A stretch of DNA of 64,000 bases from Psychrosphaera haliotis (GTDB lineage Bacteria; Pseudomonadota; Gammaproteobacteria; Enterobacterales; Alteromonadaceae). Below the pieces are notes generated by a model. That model was not told the DNA's origin. It saw nothing but the letters and a program-made list of their open reading frames with translations, and searched no databases. Numbering within the stretch: the first letter of the stretch is position 1; the number at the start of each line of letters is the position of its first letter. This document shows, one piece after another, positions 26,038 through 34,699 of this stretch. Location: NCBI RefSeq assembly GCF_039523615.1, contig NZ_BAAAFQ010000007.1:62001-126000 (forward strand), in the 5' to 3' direction. Position numbers and translations under genes: made by a program.

Positions 26038-26730
26038 TTAAAACCGATAATCCAATTCTAGGCGTGACACTCTGTTGCTAGGAAGATTTAATTCTTGGTG
26101 AGTCGTCAATATAACGCAACCGCCATTATTGGCATGTTCTAGTATTTTTTGCTCAATAGCTTCAACCCCTTTTGCATCGATTGCGGTAAAGGGTTCGTCT
26201 AAAATCCAAATTTTGGCTTTGCTTTGCCACAACTGAGCCAGTGCGATACGCCTATTCTGGCCAGCACTTAATTGGCCAGCTAATGACTGTTCAAACGCCA
26301 GTAAACCAACATCTGCTAACAATGCTTCAGCGTCGCTGTTACCATAGCCATGCAGAGATAGTTGAAACTCTAGGTTTTCCTGGGCGGTTAATTCACTTTT
26401 AACACCAGGTAAGTGGCCCAAATAAAGTAGGTTTTGTCGGTATAGTTCAAGTTGTTCATTGATATTATTCTGATCAAACTCAATAGTGCCTTCGTAAGGC
26501 TGAGCTAATCCAGCTAAAATTCTAAGTAAGCTTGTTTTTCCGGCACCGTTAGGCCCCGCCACTTGGATAATATCTCCACGGCGAAACTGAACGTTTAGAT
26601 CTTCAAACAATATGCGGTCTTGTTTAATACAAGTGAGTTGTTTGGTTTCTAAATAAATTTGTGCACTTAAACTTTGCAAAGCAATAAATAAACTAATGAA
26701 TTCAATTGTGTTGTTATTCTCCCACGGCAA
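26038..26730 (-). CDS. ccmA: CcmA, ATPase subunit of heme export
   Basis: Walker A GPNGAGKTSLLRILAGL, signature LSAGQNRRIALAQL, Walker B IWILDEPFTAID, and the switch His in LTTHQEL. CcmA normally starts close to a LETKQLTC-like motif; here that motif is at about residue 27 and no ATG precedes it in frame. The listed start is a TTG at 26730. A TTG at 26679 would give a more usual length of about 213. The start is therefore uncertain. First gene of ccmABCDE. Confidence 0.92.
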   Translation of the reverse strand: MPWENNNTIEFISLFIALQSLSAQIYLETKQLTCIKQDRILFEDLNVQFRRGDIIQVAGPNGAGKTSLLRILAGLAQPYEGTIEFDQNNINEQLELYRQNLLYLGHLPGVKSELTAQENLEFQLSLHGYGNSDAEALLADVGLLAFEQSLAGQLSAGQNRRIALAQLWQSKAKIWILDEPFTAIDAKGVEAIEQKILEHANNGGCVILTTHQELNLPSNRVSRLELDYRF

Positions 26731-26804
26731 TTAAAAATTGCCAATATATACTTACCGATAAACGGACAACACTTTAATACACATCAAACAAAATAGGGCT
26801 AATT

Positions 26805-28601
26805 GTGAGAAAAATGCGAAACGTGACAGACCAACCTAATGCTGAGTTTAGTTGGCGAAGCCTTACTGCGCTAGTGCCATACCTGTTGGAGCATAAGGTT
26901 AGGGTGTTTCTTGCATTATCTTGTTTAGTGCTAGCTAAAGTTGCCAGCGTTGGTTTGCCTTTTGTATTAAAAAACTTAGTGGATACGTTAAATGCGAAAG
27001 ACTCAGTAGAGCCTGCGTTAGCCATTCTTGCCGTGCCAGTTGCTTTAGTTGTTGCATACGGAGCCATACGCTTTTTAAATGTCATTTTAGGTGAAGTCAG
27101 AGACACTTTGTTTGGGCGAGTTACAGAACGCGCTATGCGTAAAGTGGGGCTTAAAGTTTTTAATCACTTACATAAACTAGAGTTAGATTTTCACTTAAAT
27201 CGTCAAACGGGCGGCCTATCTCGAGACATGGAGCGGGGCATCAGTGGCATCAGCTTTTTGATGCGATTTATGGTCTTTAATATTGTCCCAATTTTATTGG
27301 AAATCCTTTTTGTTGTCGGTATTTTCTTTACTAAATACGGTTGGGATTTTGCGGTCATTACGTTATCGGCCATCGTTTTATATATTGGCTTTACCGCTTA
27401 CGCAACAGAATGGCGTACTCGCTACATTAGAGCCGCTAATGAAGCCGACTCACAAAGTAATACCAGAGCCATTGATAGTCTATTAAATTACGAAACAGTT
27501 AAATATTTTAACAATGAAAAGTATGAAGCAAATCGTTATGACGAAGATTTAGAAAAGTGGGAATCTGCAAGACGAAGTAACCGCTTAACCTTATTTGGAC
27601 TAAACAGCGGGCAAGCGCTTATTGTTGCAACTGCCATGACTTGTATGTTGATGTTAGCTGCTCAAGGTGTAGTGGATAAAAGCATGACGATTGGTGACTT
27701 TGTATTAATCAATGCCTTTATGATGCAACTGTTTATGCCTCTTAACTTTCTTGGCTTTGTGTATAGAGAAATCAAAGGGTCACTCGCCAATATTGAAAAA
27801 ATGTTTTTGTTGTTAGAGCGAAAAGAGCAAATCACTGATAACCAAGACGCCACTGATTTAACCATTAAACAGCCAAGCATTGAATTTAGAAATGTAGACT
27901 TTGCCTACAACAAAGAGCGACCTATTTTACAAAACGTCAGCTTCACAATTCATCCAAAGCAAAAAGTAGCGGTTGTTGGATCTAGCGGCGCGGGCAAGTC
28001 TACTTTGGTTAAAGTTTTGTTTCGTTTTTACGATGTAAATAACGGCCAAATCTTCATTGACGGTCAAGATACAAAAACCGTGACTCAAACATCGCTTAGA
28101 GAAAATATAGGAATTGTGCCGCAGGATACTGTGTTATTTAACGATACTATTTTTGAGAACATTCGTTATGGCAAACCAACTGCAACCGATAAGGAAGTGT
28201 GGAAGGCCATAAAAATGGCGCATTTAAACGACTTTGTTAATTCCTTACCTGACGGTAAAGACTCAAAAGTAGGTGAGCGCGGATTAAAGCTGTCTGGTGG
28301 TGAAAAACAGCGAGTAGCCATTGCTAGAGTCTTATTAAAAGCGCCTTCAATTTTGGTATTTGACGAAGCAACTTCATCGTTAGATTCAGGCTCGGAGCAA
28401 GCAATATTAAAGTCGTTGAGAGAGATTGCAGAAGGTCATACATCTTTGGTGATTGCGCACCGCTTATCAACCATTGTTGATGCTGATCAAATAGTTGTAA
28501 TGGAGCAGGGCAGAGTAGTTGAAGTGGGTAATCATAAAACGCTATTAGAAGCTGAAGGGCGTTATTACCATTTATGGAAAATGCAAAACGACAAGCTTTA
28601 A
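26805..28601 (+). CDS. Atm1-type ABC exporter (fused permease and ATPase)
   Basis: 598 residues. Membrane domain of six helices (about residues 25-310) with the Atm1/HMT1-specific DSLLNYETVKYFNNEKYEANR (in two parts), then the ATPase: Walker A GSSGAGKSTLVKVL, Q-loop VPQDTVLFNDTI, signature LSGGEKQRVAIARVLL, Walker B ILVFDEATSSLD and His in IAHRLST. Relatives export glutathione-linked metal or sulfur compounds. GTG at 26805 has AGGG 7 nt upstream; an ATG at 26814 is an alternative. Divergent from ccmA. Confidence 0.92.
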   Translation: MRKMRNVTDQPNAEFSWRSLTALVPYLLEHKVRVFLALSCLVLAKVASVGLPFVLKNLVDTLNAKDSVEPALAILAVPVALVVAYGAIRFLNVILGEVRDTLFGRVTERAMRKVGLKVFNHLHKLELDFHLNRQTGGLSRDMERGISGISFLMRFMVFNIVPILLEILFVVGIFFTKYGWDFAVITLSAIVLYIGFTAYATEWRTRYIRAANEADSQSNTRAIDSLLNYETVKYFNNEKYEANRYDEDLEKWESARRSNRLTLFGLNSGQALIVATAMTCMLMLAAQGVVDKSMTIGDFVLINAFMMQLFMPLNFLGFVYREIKGSLANIEKMFLLLERKEQITDNQDATDLTIKQPSIEFRNVDFAYNKERPILQNVSFTIHPKQKVAVVGSSGAGKSTLVKVLFRFYDVNNGQIFIDGQDTKTVTQTSLRENIGIVPQDTVLFNDTIFENIRYGKPTATDKEVWKAIKMAHLNDFVNSLPDGKDSKVGERGLKLSGGEKQRVAIARVLLKAPSILVFDEATSSLDSGSEQAILKSLREIAEGHTSLVIAHRLSTIVDADQIVVMEQGRVVEVGNHKTLLEAEGRYYHLWKMQNDKL

Positions 28602-28611
28602 GCTTGTCGTT
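28587..28611 (+). terminator. Terminator hairpin formed across the ABC exporter stop codon
   Basis: AACGACAAGCTT (28587-28598) is the reverse complement of 28600-28611, separated by one T. The stop TAA (28599-28601) lies at the centre, so the last codons form one arm. A TATTGATATT stretch follows. Confidence 0.65.
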
Positions 28612-28641
28612 ATTGATATTGATAATGAAGTTATTTAAAGC

Positions 28642-28998
28642 TTAAGCAACATGGGTCGCAGACTCCATGCTTTTACGGCGCTTTTTAAAAAAGTTGATCA
28701 TAAAAGTAGGGTATAAAAAATAACCTTTATTACGTGATATTTTTTTTATCAGTAAATACAAAGTTACCATCATTAAGTACAGTACGTAAACTCCACCAAT
28801 ACCCGATGCAGCGCTTAGCGCAAATAAGTTATCGAGTTTGAATAACAGTAATAAAATGACACAAATACACCACATCTTGTGGAATTCAATACCAGGGTAC
28901 GAGTGAAACTCAAAATACTTTAGCTTGTTATAATAGAGGTTTCCGTATTTGTCCCCTACATATTCCTTATGGGTTGACTGTCGGTATTGACGTTTCAC
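28642..28998 (-). CDS. Small membrane protein of unknown function
   Basis: 118 residues from a GTG start that overlaps the upstream esterase stop by 4 nt (GTGA). Two membrane helices (about residues 42-65 and 67-88), with a hydrophilic N-terminus and a basic C-terminal tail (KKRRKSMES). Not recognised as a family. Overlap with the esterase suggests coupled expression. Confidence 0.6.
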   Translation of the reverse strand: MKRQYRQSTHKEYVGDKYGNLYYNKLKYFEFHSYPGIEFHKMWCICVILLLLFKLDNLFALSAASGIGGVYVLYLMMVTLYLLIKKISRNKGYFLYPTFMINFFKKRRKSMESATHVA

Positions 28999-29927
28999 TC
29001 TTGTTCCTCGTTACCAAACATAAACATCAGTGGCAGGTGGATTCTACTCGCCCATGATACTTCGTCATGTTTGTGGCCCGGGAAAAACTCTGTCTTCCAT
29101 AAATCATTTGGATAGGATGCGGCAAAGATTGCATCGATACGCTTTTGCAACGGAGGATATACCGCGTCTAAAGTTTGATCACCCAAGTCAAAATACACTT
29201 TATGGCCATCTAACTTGTTTATATTTTTTCGTATGTAGTCTTCAAACCCTTTTGGAAACGGATTGTCCACATCGTACATACCAGGCCAATGTGTTGACAT
29301 AGCAATCGCTCCGCCAAACACATCAGGTCTTTCTAGCAATGCATACCATGACATTAAGCCGCCCATGCTAGAGCCGCCAACAAAACGATGTGCTGGTTCA
29401 GAATGAACATTAAAGTTTTTCTCAATGAATGGCACAACTTCATTAGCTAAAAAACGAACGTAATTATCGCCGTAAAAGAAGTCACCAATAGGCGCAAAGG
29501 ACTTTGACTGAAATGCCAGCCTAGTTTTTATAATCGTTCTGTCTAAAAGAGAAAGCTCTCGGTATACCTTTTCAGGGAAGTACTCTGGGTAACGTTTTTT
29601 ACCCGCGTTCCAAATGCCAACCACAATAAACGGTCTAACTTTTCCTTCCTTCATCAGCTTAGCTGCCGCTTCATCCACTTTCCATTCTTGGTTATTCCAA
29701 GTGTCAGATGAATCAAATAACATGTTGCCGTCGTGCATGTACAAAACGTCATATTTTTGGTCGTAGGAATAATCTTCAGGTAGCCAAACATCAATAGTTC
29801 GGCTTGATATAAATTCAGAATGAAAATCTTCAAAGCGTTTGATAACACCACTTGAAGGAATAGCAGATGGGTCGGCATTGACCGCAAAAGTCATTAACAA
29901 CACTATGTAAAATATTAGTTTTTTCAT
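28995..29927 (-). CDS. Secreted esterase, Fes/esterase D type
   Basis: 310 residues with a signal peptide ending near VNA-D (residue 18). Alpha/beta hydrolase of the PF00756 type: TIDVWLPEDYSYDQKYDVLY, MHDGNMLFD, nucleophile elbow GGSSMGGLMSWYAL (Ser about residue 141-142), and FFPGHKHDEVSWASR near the end holding the probable catalytic His. Such enzymes cleave siderophore, carbohydrate or acyl esters; the substrate here is unknown. Between an unknown gene at 29949 (21 nt) and the small membrane gene. Confidence 0.85.
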   Translation of the reverse strand: MKKLIFYIVLLMTFAVNADPSAIPSSGVIKRFEDFHSEFISSRTIDVWLPEDYSYDQKYDVLYMHDGNMLFDSSDTWNNQEWKVDEAAAKLMKEGKVRPFIVVGIWNAGKKRYPEYFPEKVYRELSLLDRTIIKTRLAFQSKSFAPIGDFFYGDNYVRFLANEVVPFIEKNFNVHSEPAHRFVGGSSMGGLMSWYALLERPDVFGGAIAMSTHWPGMYDVDNPFPKGFEDYIRKNINKLDGHKVYFDLGDQTLDAVYPPLQKRIDAIFAASYPNDLWKTEFFPGHKHDEVSWASRIHLPLMFMFGNEEQE

Positions 29928-29948
29928 TAAAACTCCGTCTTTAAAAAA

Positions 29949-30689
29949 CTATGAATTAATAGAATAAGATGCTTTGTGTTTTTGCGAATATAAAATTGGA
30001 ATTAACTGATCCATATGTCCGTATGATTCTAGTGTACTCTTAAACCAGTCGTCTAAAAGTCTTGATGGATACACCTTGTTAAACAAATAGAAATTAGCAA
30101 AATCACCTATTATTGGTACGTTCATGCCCATACTACCGTTTATTTGTATAGAGGTGCCATTTTTATTCGCAGTATATTTGTATTCTATACTTCCAATAGC
30201 ATAGCCAGCATGCAGAACGTCAAGCGTTAGGCCTTCGTCGCCAAAAGAGCGAATTTTATATCGCATTTGCCATTGCTCATCGTCAAAGCTGGATTGTTCT
30301 TGAAAGACAACTCCGTGTAAAAGGCGGTTATTTTGAGGCTCAGGCGAAGTGACAATAAAAAGATTACTGAGGGTTCTAGGTTGCGCAAGCTTAAACCAAG
30401 ATAAGCTTTGACCATTAAAGGTTAGCTTATTTTGAATTTGATTTTGATAAAACCAATGTAGCATTCTAGGTGTTACATTGATCAATTCTGATGTGGCGCT
30501 AAATTGATAGTGACCGTTTGTAGACTTTTGTAGTCTCTGCGGCTTTAAACTCTCGTTTAATTCCGTCGATTTCAACGTCCATGGATGTGCCATCACCGGC
30601 ACGCTATCAAAGGTAGCCTGGGGCTTTAACCATAAGCCTGCTAGCAATAGTACTAGCAGGTAACCTGAAAATTTTAAAAAGTACTGCAT
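29949..30689 (-). CDS. Putative exported protein, distantly DAPG-hydrolase-like
   Basis: 246 residues with an N-terminal hydrophobic segment (about 7-22, FSGYLLVLLLAGLWL) that is a signal peptide or anchor. VTPRMLHWFYQNQI (about residue 75) and the overall size weakly resemble the TPEM..WWF motif of phloroglucinol hydrolase (PhlG) type proteins; I regard this as a hint only. Probable operon with the esterase downstream, so it may act on a related ester or aromatic compound. Confidence 0.55.
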   Translation of the reverse strand: MQYFLKFSGYLLVLLLAGLWLKPQATFDSVPVMAHPWTLKSTELNESLKPQRLQKSTNGHYQFSATSELINVTPRMLHWFYQNQIQNKLTFNGQSLSWFKLAQPRTLSNLFIVTSPEPQNNRLLHGVVFQEQSSFDDEQWQMRYKIRSFGDEGLTLDVLHAGYAIGSIEYKYTANKNGTSIQINGSMGMNVPIIGDFANFYLFNKVYPSRLLDDWFKSTLESYGHMDQLIPILYSQKHKASYSINS

Positions 30690-30729
30690 AATAAGCTTTT
30701 TATTTTTATTATTGCTTATAAGAAGGATC

Positions 30730-31314
30730 CTACCAGAACATCTTTAAGCCTTGCCACTGTGTATCGAACCCGTCCATTGGGCTACGAGTGAATCCTGAAC
30801 GTACAAACTGATTCATTTTACCTTCGGTGTAAGCTAACAATAAATTAGCTAAAGCAGCGTCGTCAATTGGAAAGCTTTTGCCTTCACGAAGTTTACGCTC
30901 TCGTAAAACTTGCTTAAATTGTGTTTCAAGCTTCTCGAACAAAGACACAACACGCTCTCTTAATCGGTCATGCTCACCTAAAAGTGCATCACCAGTTAAA
31001 ATAGCAGTAATGCCACGATTCATTTCTGCGAAACCAAGAATTAGCTTCATGATATTCTGAATGCGACCTTCCGTTGTTTTGTCTTTTTCCAAAATAACGT
31101 TAATACGGCTTAATAAAGTGTTTTCTATAAATTCAATTAACCCTTCATACATTCTCGCTTTGCTTGGAAAATGTCGATATAACGCAGCTTCAGAAACACC
31201 GACTTTCTCGGCTAGTTTAGCTGTTGTAATCCTTTGCCCCGCGTGGCTTTCTAACATCTCAGCAAGACATTGTAGAATTTGCTCTTTACGGTTACCCTTT
31301 TTAGCTGCAGGCAT
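30730..31314 (-). CDS. slmA: Nucleoid occlusion factor SlmA
   Basis: 194 residues. TetR-type helix-turn-helix at the N-terminus (TTAKLAEKVGVSEAALYRHF, PSKARMYEGLIEFIE) and SlmA-specific MNRGITAILTGDALLGEHDR and RVVSLFEKLETQFKQVLRER. SlmA binds DNA sites and blocks FtsZ assembly over the nucleoid. GGGGAAGT precedes the ATG. It follows coaBC by 33 nt; in enterobacteria dut lies between the two, but here it is absent. Confidence 0.96.
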   Translation of the reverse strand: MPAAKKGNRKEQILQCLAEMLESHAGQRITTAKLAEKVGVSEAALYRHFPSKARMYEGLIEFIENTLLSRINVILEKDKTTEGRIQNIMKLILGFAEMNRGITAILTGDALLGEHDRLRERVVSLFEKLETQFKQVLRERKLREGKSFPIDDAALANLLLAYTEGKMNQFVRSGFTRSPMDGFDTQWQGLKMFW

Positions 31315-31347
31315 ACTTCCCCTCGGCGCACATTTATAATTTAATGA

Positions 31348-32556
31348 TTAAACTTTATTTAACTGCTCAAACACAACGTCTAATAAATCATAAGACAGGT
31401 GTTTTTTGGAATTCAGAGGTAAGTCCTTACTTCCATCATTCCAGTATACTTTTAATGCATTATTGTCAGAATTAAACCCTTGACCAGATACGGATACATC
31501 ATTTGCACAGATCATATCTAGGTTCTTTTTGGTAAGTTTCCCTAATGCATATTTTTCTACCTCTTGTGTTTCGGCCGCAAAACCGATTACAAAAGGTCTA
31601 TTTTTATTTAGTGCTGCTACATCAGCAACGATATCTGGATTTTTCACCATAGTGACGGTCATGTCGTCATCATTCTTTTTTATTTTCTGGTCGGCACAAA
31701 TTTCAGGTCGATAATCGGCAACTGCAGCACAAGCAATAAAAACATCTGACTGTTGTGCTAATTCTAACGCTGCGTTTTGCATTTCTCGGGCACTTTGAAC
31801 ATCATAACGAAGCGTATCTTTAGGTGTTGAAAGAGAAACCGGACCAGCAATAAGATTTACTTTTGCGCCTAGCTCTGCCGCAGCTTCAGCAATGGCAAAG
31901 CCCATTTTTCCACTTGAATGATTTGAAATATATCTAACCGGATCAATTGACTCGCGAGTTGGACCTGCGGTAATTGTGATTGTTTTACCAGCTAATATTT
32001 TTGTATTTGATTTGAACATTGAAACAGTGCGTTCAACAATTTCACTTGGCTCAATCATGCGGCCTGCGCCTACATCTCCACAAGCTTGCTCACCAACAGC
32101 GGGTCCCCAAATATGGACTCCACGAGAGGACAATACTGATAAGTTTTCTTTGGTAGCTGCATGGGCATACATTTGTTGGTTCATGGCTGGGCAAACAACA
32201 ACTGGGGCTGGAGTGGCAAGTAATAGTGTACTTGCTAAATTATTGGCTAAACCTGCTCTCATGGTTGCCAGCATATCGGCCGATGCAGGACTAACAATAA
32301 CTAGGTCTGCCCACTTGGCAAATTCAATATGACCCATTGCCGCTTCTGCGTTTGGATCTAACAAATCTTCAGCAACTGGTTCGCCACTAACTGCCTGCAA
32401 GGTCAAAGGGGTGATAAAAGCTTTACCGCCAGAAGTTAAGACCACTTTTACTTCAGCGCCTCGCTCTTTTATTCGGCGAATATATTCCGGCATTTTATAG
32501 GCAGCAATTCCGCCACTGATAATTAATAAAATGCGTTTATGGTTCAGTTCTGACAT
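31348..32556 (-). CDS. coaBC: Bifunctional phosphopantothenoylcysteine synthetase/decarboxylase
   Basis: 402 residues. N-terminal flavin decarboxylase CoaC: ILLIISGGIAAYKMPEYIRR, active-site His in AMGHIEFAKWADLVIVSPAS, PAMNQQMY, and the Cys in EQACGDVGAGRM. C-terminal CoaB synthetase: ITAGPTRESIDPVRYISNHS, SGKMGFAIAEAA, AAVADYRPE, KKNDDDMTVTMVKNPDI. Makes 4'-phosphopantetheine for CoA. Divergent from radC, upstream of slmA. Confidence 0.97.
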   Translation of the reverse strand: MSELNHKRILLIISGGIAAYKMPEYIRRIKERGAEVKVVLTSGGKAFITPLTLQAVSGEPVAEDLLDPNAEAAMGHIEFAKWADLVIVSPASADMLATMRAGLANNLASTLLLATPAPVVVCPAMNQQMYAHAATKENLSVLSSRGVHIWGPAVGEQACGDVGAGRMIEPSEIVERTVSMFKSNTKILAGKTITITAGPTRESIDPVRYISNHSSGKMGFAIAEAAAELGAKVNLIAGPVSLSTPKDTLRYDVQSAREMQNAALELAQQSDVFIACAAVADYRPEICADQKIKKNDDDMTVTMVKNPDIVADVAALNKNRPFVIGFAAETQEVEKYALGKLTKKNLDMICANDVSVSGQGFNSDNNALKVYWNDGSKDLPLNSKKHLSYDLLDVVFEQLNKV

Positions 32557-32683
32557 ATATCGGTCGCTTTGAGTGGTTGTTAACCTAAAGCAGGCTATAT
32601 TTTATATTCAAATTAGGTGCTTACTTTATCGGTTTTGAAACCATTTCACCATAAAAAACTCACATCAATGGCAAGGAGGCAAA

Positions 32684-33358
32684 ATGTCGATACAACAATG
32701 GCGATTATCCGACCGACCAAGAGAAAAATTACTCAATCAAGGAGCTAGTTCATTATCCGATGCAGAGCTTTTAGCAATATTTTTTAGAACTGGCATATCG
32801 GGAATGGATGCAGTTAGTTTGGCTAACCATACGCTTCATGAATTTGGTTCGCTCAATGCATTACTGAGCGCTAACGTTGAACAGTTTACTGCAATTAAAG
32901 GCATGGGGCAGGCTAAGTTTGTGCAACTTCAAGCCGTTTTGGAGCTCTCAAATCGATATTTTAGTGAGGTAATGAAGCGCGATACATTGTTAGATTCGCC
33001 ACAGGCGGTTCGCATTTATTTACATAGGTTATTAAGAGATGAGCCTTATGAGCAGTTTGTACTGGTGCACTTGGATAATCAACATCGTGTTATTAAAAGC
33101 GAGGTATTGTTTAAGGGCACGATTGACTCTGCTGCTGTTTACCCAAGAGTGGTTGTAGATACAGTAATTAAACACAATACAGCCGCTGTTATTTTTGCGC
33201 ACAATCATCCATCAGGCATTAGTGAGCCAAGCCAATCGGATATAAGGTTAACGGAAAGATTAAAAGACGCGCTGTTACTCATTGACGTGAGGACTCTAGA
33301 CCATTTCATTATTGGTAATGAAGAAGTGGTGAGCTTTGCTGAAAGAGGATTGATCTAA
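32684..33358 (+). CDS. radC: RadC/JAB-domain protein
   Basis: 224 residues. N-terminal helix-hairpin-helix (FTAIKGMGQAKFVQLQAVLE) and the JAMM metal motif (EVLFKGTIDSAAVYPR, HNHPSGISEPSQSD). AAGGAGG lies 7 nt upstream of the ATG. Historically tied to DNA repair, though that role is doubtful. Classical position beside coaBC and rpmB, here split from rpmB by two glycan genes. Confidence 0.94.
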   Translation: MSIQQWRLSDRPREKLLNQGASSLSDAELLAIFFRTGISGMDAVSLANHTLHEFGSLNALLSANVEQFTAIKGMGQAKFVQLQAVLELSNRYFSEVMKRDTLLDSPQAVRIYLHRLLRDEPYEQFVLVHLDNQHRVIKSEVLFKGTIDSAAVYPRVVVDTVIKHNTAAVIFAHNHPSGISEPSQSDIRLTERLKDALLLIDVRTLDHFIIGNEEVVSFAERGLI

Positions 33359-33421
33359 CTTTTTGAATCACAGAAACGTCGCAAAATAATTAACAATAAA
33401 CGACGCCCCTTATTACTAGTT

Positions 33422-34522
33422 TTATTTTATGAGTGCTAAATACTTTTGTGTTGCTTGTTCAAGTCCAAATTTCTCACTCACTCCATTGATATCTATTGTG
33501 GGAGGTGACTTCAGTACTTGATTTATCTTATCCGCTAGGGCTTTATGATCGCCGGTTGGCACTAAAAAGTCAGCAAGGTTACCGGTTAAAATTTCATTAG
33601 GACCAAAGTCACAATCTGTGCTTACAACAGGCGTACCGCATATAAGGCTATCGATCAGGTTCATCCCTAAACCTTCAAAGTCTGAACTTGATACTAAAGC
33701 TTTCGCATTTTTAATCCAAACATAAGGGTTGTCTTGAAACTGTGGCGTAACTATTCTGTCAGCGACACCATAACGTTTCGCAAGTTTGAGTGCCTTTGGT
33801 ATATTTTTACACAGCAATACTAGTTTTATATCCGGGACTAATCTCAACGCTTTAAAAAGAATGTCATGGCGCTTCTGTTTTACAACTCGGCCGGCGTGAA
33901 TGAGGTAAGGTTCATTAGGGATGCCAGGGTTTGTTGCTTCAGAAGCGGTTACAATCTCAGCCTTATTAATCGGATTATAAATTGTAGTTACGCTAGCTGG
34001 TTTTATAAGCTTTCCAGATAGTGCTTCTTGAGCTACGCCTTCACTTACAGCAATAATATGTTTGTTGTTATAAGCTTTTTTCTGCTTCAGCTTTCTGAAT
34101 AACTTTAGCGGGCCCAACTTACCTTCTCTTTTAATTTCTTGGGCCATGGCATTATGCAAAACGTAGTAAATGTTTTTAAATGAACATAGATTTGCAACTT
34201 GGCAAGAAGGGTCAAGGTTAGCCAAGTGAAGATTAAATTTACCGACACTTTTTTCCGTTTGTAAGACAAGTTGCTGCATGTCTCTTGCTGTTTGCTTTAA
34301 CCGACCCGTCGAAGTACTTTTACGATGGCAGGTGGTTTCGTACAAAACGCTATAATTTAAACTCTTATCCGTATATTCAATACGAGGCTCTAAGATAAAA
34401 AAGTGAACATAATGACCTTGATGCTGCATTTGTCGCGCTAACGTTATCATTACCTTCTCAGCGCCACCGCCACCAAGGCTATCAATAAATATGGCAATGT
34501 TTCGTTTTGTCATTAATGTCAT
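33422..34522 (-). CDS. Glycosyltransferase family 4-type
   Basis: 366 residues. The GT-B N-terminal signature FIDSLGGGGAEKVMITLARQ, the linker and donor domain YLIHAGRVVKQKRHDILFKAL, and SSSDFEGLGMNLIDSLICGTPVVSTDCDFGPNEIL with the E-x7-E type region are typical of GT4 retaining enzymes. Two in-frame ATGs (34522 and 34513) have no clear ribosome site. With the next gene it probably modifies LPS core or capsule. Convergent with radC. Confidence 0.88.
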   Translation of the reverse strand: MTLMTKRNIAIFIDSLGGGGAEKVMITLARQMQHQGHYVHFFILEPRIEYTDKSLNYSVLYETTCHRKSTSTGRLKQTARDMQQLVLQTEKSVGKFNLHLANLDPSCQVANLCSFKNIYYVLHNAMAQEIKREGKLGPLKLFRKLKQKKAYNNKHIIAVSEGVAQEALSGKLIKPASVTTIYNPINKAEIVTASEATNPGIPNEPYLIHAGRVVKQKRHDILFKALRLVPDIKLVLLCKNIPKALKLAKRYGVADRIVTPQFQDNPYVWIKNAKALVSSSDFEGLGMNLIDSLICGTPVVSTDCDFGPNEILTGNLADFLVPTGDHKALADKINQVLKSPPTIDINGVSEKFGLEQATQKYLALIK

Positions 34523-34699
34523 CTTGTTAGGATTTAGAGTTGAGCGGAAGAAATTTGAAGCATCATAATATCGTAAAATGCCTAGAATATAACGGAAATA
34601 TTAAAAAAAGCTTGTTTACGTCGATCATCTCCTTAGAATCTTATTCTAATGATGAGTAAAAGAACTCTTTTTTTAGGTTAGGTTGTTTAAATTAGGTAT

